A DNA stretch of 10,767 nucleotides from Candidatus Thorarchaeota archaeon (GTDB taxonomy: Archaea > Asgardarchaeota > Thorarchaeia > Thorarchaeales > Thorarchaeaceae). The position numbers were made by a program, and so were the translations under genes. Below, one piece after another: positions 7,914 through 10,767 of this stretch. Below the pieces are notes generated by a model. It had not been told where the DNA came from. It worked only from the letters and a program-made list of their open reading frames with translations, and ran no database searches. Position 1 is the first letter of the stretch. Every line of letters begins with the position of its first letter. The stretch is taken from positions 1 through 10,767 of the forward strand of contig JAHQWZ010000043.1 in NCBI GenBank assembly GCA_029856425.1. The letters are read 5' to 3'.

Positions 7914-8585
7914 ATGAGTGAGATCTACCGGAATAGAATGCTTCTGACAGCTTCGCGTGACAAGAAGGAGGGTTGGACCTTAATCTCTGGAATCTGGAGT
8001 CCTTTCTACATTCAGCTGCGTCTGTTGAGCTCGTATCCTACAACATTGAAGAAAGTTGGTCGAGCGATGACCATGCTTCTTGAAGAGAGAGCTCCCAACG
8101 TCAACAAGCTAGTTGGTGTGGCCTTTGCAGGAGTCCCCATCGCGACAGCCATCTCTATCGAGTCCGGTCTACCGGCCTGTCATACTCGCAAGATGTTGGG
8201 AGTTCGGACCGAGGAGGACCTGCATGGAGCAATTCGGGAGTATGGGCAACACTCCTTGCTCGAAGGGATTCTTGAGGATGGGGATGTTCTTTGCATAGTT
8301 GATGATCTCGTCACAGGGTTGGAAAGTAAACTCATTGCTCGAGCACAGATTCAATCGGAGATTGAGAGGCGAAGGGTTCAGGACGTCATCTGCAATGATG
8401 TCGCTGTTGTGCTAGACCGTCAGCAAGGTGCGAAGAAGAAAGCATTGGAATCGGGAATCAGGCTTCATTCTCTGATTGATTTCATCGACGAAGGGCTGCC
8501 ATTGCTACGAGACTCCATGGCCCCCAAAGAGTATAGTCTGATTTCAGATTATTTGAGTGATCCCACCACACATCAGTCTAAATGA
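7914..8585 (+). CDS. Orotate phosphoribosyltransferase-like protein (type I PRTase fold)
   Basis: About 223 residues from ATG 7914. The N-terminal block RNRMLLTASRDKKEGWTLIS, followed by GIWSPFYIQLR, matches the hood and first strands of orotate phosphoribosyltransferases, which have a G-x-x-SP-x-Y motif. VGVAFAGVPIATAISIESGLP is the nucleotide-fold core, and TRKMLG followed by LHGAIREYG resembles the flexible catalytic loop (RK...K.HG). The PRPP-binding strand reads DVLCIVDDLVTGLES; the acidic pair is present but the usual T-T-G-G-S loop is T-G-L-E-S. True OPRT makes OMP from orotate and PRPP in pyrimidine synthesis; the altered loop could mean another base, a salvage or regulatory role, or a lineage variant. 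No OMP decarboxylase gene is adjacent. Upstream in-frame starts exist (TTG at 7878 would add TDNLDELKHDI, plausible as an N-terminal helix; GTG/ATG further up would run inside the divergent gene). Confidence 0.82.
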   Translation: MSEIYRNRMLLTASRDKKEGWTLISGIWSPFYIQLRLLSSYPTTLKKVGRAMTMLLEERAPNVNKLVGVAFAGVPIATAISIESGLPACHTRKMLGVRTEEDLHGAIREYGQHSLLEGILEDGDVLCIVDDLVTGLESKLIARAQIQSEIERRRVQDVICNDVAVVLDRQQGAKKKALESGIRLHSLIDFIDEGLPLLRDSMAPKEYSLISDYLSDPTTHQSK

Positions 8586-8649
8586 CTTTTCGACACGAAT
8601 TTACCATAGAAACTGATTTCTTCTAGAAAGTTTTCATTCTCTTAGAATA

Positions 8650-9165
8650 ATGAGTGCTAGAAAGGACCCCGTCCGGCATATGTTGAACCTCGCCCTCGCC
8701 ACTGCATTAAACGATCTGGCATATTACCAGCGTGAATTGGAAAAGGCAACGATGCCAGAAATCAGGGCATTGCTGATGGTATTAGAGGAGTCAGAAGAGG
8801 ATCTAATTGAGAGGATAGAGCATATGATGGTCGCAGGTCCTTTGGAAGGGGTTGAGAATAGCAGAAACCGCAAATCAAACTGGGAACCTCCAAATGAGGA
8901 CCCCTTTGAGTTTGCCTCTCCCTTTGCTGCCAGCATTCAATTCCAGAGATGGTCCATCTGCAACGAAACCCTACAACGCAGTCTGAAAGCCTATGGTTTC
9001 TACCTTTCAATCTCTACTAGGGCGAAGTCGGAGGTCATCAGCGCGCTATTTGAGTATCTGGCATACCTGAAATCGCAGCATATCAAAAGACTCAGGAAAG
9101 TCTGCGATTCTTTTGACACTTCGGATAGGACAGGATTCTCGCCAATTTTCGGTAATGCTGAATAG
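8650..9165 (+). CDS. Ferritin-like/rubrerythrin-type four-helix protein lacking a complete di-iron site
   Basis: A 171-residue helical protein with two related helix pairs joined by a charged, Pro/Asn-rich linker (about 63-92). The second half, LKAYGFYLSISTRAKSEV then SALFEYLAYLKSQHIKRL, follows the rubrerythrin pattern of helix with AY-x-FY, then LFEYLA-x3-x3-HI-x-RL. The first half (LNDLAYYQRELEKATMPEIR then ALLMVLEESEEDLIERI) repeats it. By my alignment the four metal-ligand positions are largely lost: the helix-1 Glu is N21, the helix-3 Glu is S111, the first ExxH is E49/L52, and the second is K141/H144. It is therefore unlikely to hold a normal di-iron centre and may be structural or a binding protein. 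It follows the OPRT-like gene by 64 bp on the same strand, but a separate promoter is possible. No strong Shine-Dalgarno precedes ATG 8650; ATG 8680 is an alternative. Confidence 0.72.
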   Translation: MSARKDPVRHMLNLALATALNDLAYYQRELEKATMPEIRALLMVLEESEEDLIERIEHMMVAGPLEGVENSRNRKSNWEPPNEDPFEFASPFAASIQFQRWSICNETLQRSLKAYGFYLSISTRAKSEVISALFEYLAYLKSQHIKRLRKVCDSFDTSDRTGFSPIFGNAE

Positions 9166-9219
9166 TAGCAGATTCCACATCTACCTAATACGCGTGTGTG
9201 ACATTTGCAATTTCATTTA

Positions 9220-9231
9220 GAACACGTGTTC
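9220..9231. promoter_or_regulatory. 12-bp perfect palindrome, candidate operator
   Basis: GAACACGTGTTC reads the same on both strands and lies about 50 bp upstream of the TATA box. A dimeric regulator could bind here, more likely as an activator or looping site than as a direct TATA blocker. Function is inferred from symmetry and position only. Confidence 0.4.
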
Positions 9232-9280
9232 CAATGACTTTAATTAAACAAATGACGAAAAAAATAAACGAATAGATATA

Positions 9281-9288
9281 TTTATAAG
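9281..9288 (+). promoter_or_regulatory. Archaeal TATA box TTTATAAG
   Basis: TTTATAAG sits inside ATATATTTATAAGATTTT, preceded by a purine-rich stretch that could serve as BRE. Standard archaeal spacing of about 25-27 bp from the box centre places transcription start near 9309-9312, exactly where the base composition switches from AT-rich to about 70% GC. Confidence 0.7.
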
Positions 9289-9308
9289 ATTTTGTACTAA
9301 TACATACA

Positions 9309-9383
9309 GGTGCCCTCCAGGAGGCCTGTCTTAGCGGTGCCCCCCGCAGCGGCTCCACTGGAAGCCAAGGGGCCAGGGGGTTC
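9309..9383 (+). other. GC-rich, hairpin-forming leader (structured 5' UTR, small RNA, or N-terminal extension)
   Basis: These 75 nt are about 72% G+C, unlike the flanks. GGCTCC (9351-9356) pairs with GGA-A-GCC (9360-9366, one bulged A), and GCCCC (9339-9343) pairs with GGGGC (9369-9373) around it. Upstream, CCTC (9314-9317) pairs with GAGG (9321-9324), hiding a perfect AGGAGG at 9319-9324. An imperfect direct repeat GGTGCCCYCC occurs at 9309-9318 and 9336-9345. The predicted transcription start falls at its left edge. The stretch is also open in frame from GTG 9310 and GTG 9337 into the downstream gene, but the encoded residues are Ala/Pro/Gly-rich and unlike the rest of the protein. I do not recognise an RNA family. 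Confidence 0.45.
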
Positions 9384-9402
9384 ATGCATTGGAAGCAACG
9401 AG

Positions 9403-9792
9403 ATGAGAAGAATGAGTAACGAGAATCCTGCTATAGTCCCACCCGTTCTCCTTGAGACCTATGAGGACTTTGTAACGTTTGCCAGTAATGCAGCACTCGT
9501 GATGTACTATCCTGAATACTTCCACAGTCCATTTCTGGATGATCAGAAACGTCTACGAAGAATGACTCTCACGGCTCTTGGAGTCAAGATGAATGGGGTG
9601 GCTCTCACATTCAAGTATGTGCTAACTCACGATGATCTCTGTGACTCATCAGGTACTTGGGAAGAACAAACAGCCCAAGCCAACCAGGCCATGGAGGACA
9701 TAATGTCCAAGCTTGGAGCCCAAGGGAACCTGGTTCGTGGATCGCTAGATATTGAGCCCGCCTTTGGAGAGGCATTAGTCTTCAGACCCTAG
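9403..9792 (+). CDS. Small protein of unknown family
   Basis: About 129 residues from ATG 9403, which is preceded by GGAAG with 7-nt spacing; ATG 9412 is nearly as good. I do not recognise the family. The protein looks soluble, with a predicted amphipathic helix (VLLETYEDFVTFASNAALVMYY, roughly residues 19-40), a basic turn (DDQKRLRRM), a strand-rich centre (VKMNGVALTFKYVLTH), an acidic/Gln-rich helix (WEEQTAQANQAMEDIMSKLGA), and a strand-rich tail ending in LVFRP. No metal, nucleotide or catalytic motif is evident. It has the strongest promoter in the window and an unusual GC-rich leader, implying tight or high expression. GTG 9310 (which would be leaderless given the TATA position) and GTG 9337 (12 nt after AGGAGG) would extend it N-terminally. 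The next gene is on the same strand 79 bp downstream. Confidence 0.65.
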   Translation: MRRMSNENPAIVPPVLLETYEDFVTFASNAALVMYYPEYFHSPFLDDQKRLRRMTLTALGVKMNGVALTFKYVLTHDDLCDSSGTWEEQTAQANQAMEDIMSKLGAQGNLVRGSLDIEPAFGEALVFRP

Positions 9793-9871
9793 AGTTTCTT
9801 CCATTTCAAATGCATGAACGGCTTTAACGACACTATTATCTGAGAAAGCGAGAATATATCATTGACACACG

Positions 9872-10393
9872 TTGACAAAGATAGAGCCAGCTGAAGATAT
9901 TGTACCACGCATCCTCCAACAGTATTCAGAGCGTCCCAGAGGATGGAGGGTCATGACCACGCCCCGTGGAGAGATGCTCGTTGTGGGACCAGACTCGACA
10001 TTTCAGCTGAAACTCATCTCATTGAATCCCTTCGAGTTCGTTGGTTCAGGCATGGAGGTCAAAGACACAAGTAGTACCGTCAAGTCAGTCCGGTCAACTC
10101 CCGAGTTTGGTTTCAGACCATTGACTGAGACCGATATACAGGGACTTGTTGCTGCATTTGGAAATCCCCTTGGGATGCAATCGAAGCTCCGCAATATTAT
10201 ACAGAGGGCACCGGTCTCATCCTCAGAGCTAGGCGGTAGCTCCATTGACCATATTCTCAGTGGGCCAGTTCTTACCAGGCCTGATCTTAGTTCTCTTGGT
10301 GGAGATGTGAGGAAACTTCAGGACCAGCTAGACAAATCCGCAATGAACGTTTTCAGAAAGCGATATCCAATGCGTGCTGGAATGTATTTCTAG
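9872..10393 (+). CDS. Small protein of unknown family with helical C-terminal tail
   Basis: A 173-residue protein starting at TTG 9872; an in-frame TGA at 9863 rules out a longer form, and the next Met (28) would remove well-behaved coding sequence. I do not recognise it. The N-terminal half has short strands (WRVMTTPRGEMLVVGP, then FQLKLISLNPFEFVGSGMEV), followed by a helix (TDIQGLVAAFG ... MQSKLRNIIQRA, 87-113), a Ser/Gly/Pro-rich linker (114-145), and an amphipathic basic helix (VRKLQDQLDKSAMNVFRKRY) ending in PMRAGMYF. The flexible linker plus terminal helix suggests a tethered interaction motif, which is inference. No membrane segment or catalytic signature is seen. An AATATAT element at 9852-9858 is too close to the start for a normal TATA position, so co-transcription with the upstream small gene is possible. 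Its stop lies 3 bp from the convergent stop of the Eis-like gene. Confidence 0.65.
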   Translation: MTKIEPAEDIVPRILQQYSERPRGWRVMTTPRGEMLVVGPDSTFQLKLISLNPFEFVGSGMEVKDTSSTVKSVRSTPEFGFRPLTETDIQGLVAAFGNPLGMQSKLRNIIQRAPVSSSELGGSSIDHILSGPVLTRPDLSSLGGDVRKLQDQLDKSAMNVFRKRYPMRAGMYF

Positions 10394-10396
10394 CCA

Positions 10397-10767
10397 CTAG
10401 AATCTGAAGTAGGAGATGAAAGATTCAGCTGGGAAAATCGAGTCAAGTCTTTCTGCTGTTTCATTTGAACATCTGATGTTCCCAATTTTCTGCAACATAG
10501 TTGCTTGGGTTCGTCCGCCTACAACGGCAGAGAGCTGATGTGGATTGAGAACTGCATCAGGTTTTGCAGCTCTATCCCGTTTCTCGACCTCAAGATTTCT
10601 CCCTCCAGGGGTCAATGTGAACAGGCCTTCGTTCCAGGGACACTGAGAATCTGTCAGCTCAAGATTGACCTTCCTCTCTGCCTCTTCGGGGACACGAATG
10701 GCTTTGCAAAACTCCTCAAAGTCAACGACTCTCATCATCATTGAGCCATTAACACTGGTCTTGAGTT
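10397..10767 (-). CDS. Eis-like GNAT acetyltransferase, C-terminal SCP2-type domain, 5' partial
   Basis: The minus-strand frame stays open to the right edge, so ATG 10741 is internal; about 122 C-terminal residues are visible. The pattern MMMRVVDFEEF, then VNLELTDSQCPWNEGLFTL, then LNPHQLSAVVGG (a V-x-x-LSA-x-x-x-GG-like turn), and a terminal FISYFRF matches the sterol-carrier-like C-terminal domain of the Eis (enhanced intracellular survival) family, in which two GNAT domains precede this domain. In mycobacterial Eis the carboxylate of the last residue, a Phe, acts as general base; here the last residue is also Phe. Family members acetylate amines on small molecules or peptides with acetyl-CoA. 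The catalytic GNAT domains lie outside the window, so activity and substrate cannot be judged. The gene ends 3 bp from the stop of the convergent small gene. Confidence 0.75.
   Translation of the reverse strand, partial: LKTSVNGSMMMRVVDFEEFCKAIRVPEEAERKVNLELTDSQCPWNEGLFTLTPGGRNLEVEKRDRAAKPDAVLNPHQLSAVVGGRTQATMLQKIGNIRCSNETAERLDSIFPAESFISYFRF

Larger units (their letters stand above)
9166..9308 (+). promoter_or_regulatory. AT-rich promoter region of the 9403 gene
   Basis: A non-coding stretch between the ferritin-like gene and the GC-rich leader. It contains, in order, the perfect palindrome GAACACGTGTTC, the palindrome TTTAATTAAA (9239-9248), an A-rich run (9258-9268), and a strong TATA element. 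This is the best-defined promoter in the window. Confidence 0.65.

Noticed and set aside
8618..8634. TTCTAGAA palindrome before the ferritin-like gene as an operator
   Set aside because: Eight bases in an AT-rich gap is expected by chance often enough, and no clear TATA box lies nearby.
9366..9400. GGCCAGGGGGTTC resembling the start of an SRP RNA Alu domain or a tRNA T-arm
   Set aside because: There is no matching S-domain, no acceptor stem or anticodon arm, and the sequence runs directly into a protein-coding frame.
10505..10744. 79-codon plus-strand reading frame at the right edge
   Set aside because: It is antisense to the Eis-like C-terminal domain, which has clear family motifs and is open to the edge.
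1..10767. CRISPR array, transposase, integrase or attachment site
   Set aside because: I saw no regularly spaced repeats, no terminal inverted repeats around an open frame, and no recombinase motifs.

Overview
The window looks archaeal and is most likely from an Asgard-type (Thorarchaeota-like) archaeon; the lineage call is inference. Three things point that way: a giant extracellular protein built of tandem ~100-residue beta-sandwich repeats with about 28 N-glycosylation sequons; a clear archaeal TATA box (TTTATAAG) about 26 bp upstream of a likely transcription start, with no bacterial -35/-10 pair; and short, mixed-strand transcription units of archaeal-flavoured enzymes. Base composition is moderate, except for one ~75-nt GC-rich island near 9310-9383.

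Layout. 1-3530 (+): 3' part of a very long cell-surface protein that enters from the left edge and stops abruptly at the beginning of what would be its next repeat, without a membrane anchor. 3586-5575 (-): a tight two-gene operon, an ornithine cyclodeaminase/mu-crystallin family oxidoreductase followed by a threonine/serine dehydratase-type PLP enzyme. 5664-6767 (+), divergent from it: a membrane acyltransferase of the acyltransferase-3 family. Convergent with that and overlapping its 3' end, 6739-7878 (-): a helical protein that I place only tentatively with alpha/alpha-toroid proteins. Divergent again, 7914-8585 (+): an orotate phosphoribosyltransferase-like protein with an altered PRPP loop. 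Then on the + strand: a ferritin-like four-helix protein that has lost its metal ligands (8650-9165), an AT-rich promoter region with a 12-bp palindrome and TATA box, a GC-rich hairpin-forming leader, and two small proteins of unknown family (9403-9792 and 9872-10393). At the right edge, on the minus strand, is the C-terminal domain of an Eis-like GNAT acetyltransferase that continues beyond the window.

How the genes may work together. The only strong functional pairing is the dehydratase plus the OCD-family reductase. The first can generate an enamine/imine or keto acid from a hydroxy amino acid, and the second can reduce it back to an amino acid, as in EutB/EutC, BhcB/BhcD, or a serine-to-alanine route using an archaeal alanine dehydrogenase. 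The remaining genes look like separate transcription units. I see no CRISPR array, transposase, tRNA or rRNA. The stretch most worth a second look is 9220-9400, where a palindrome, a strong TATA box and a structured GC-rich leader precede an orphan gene.
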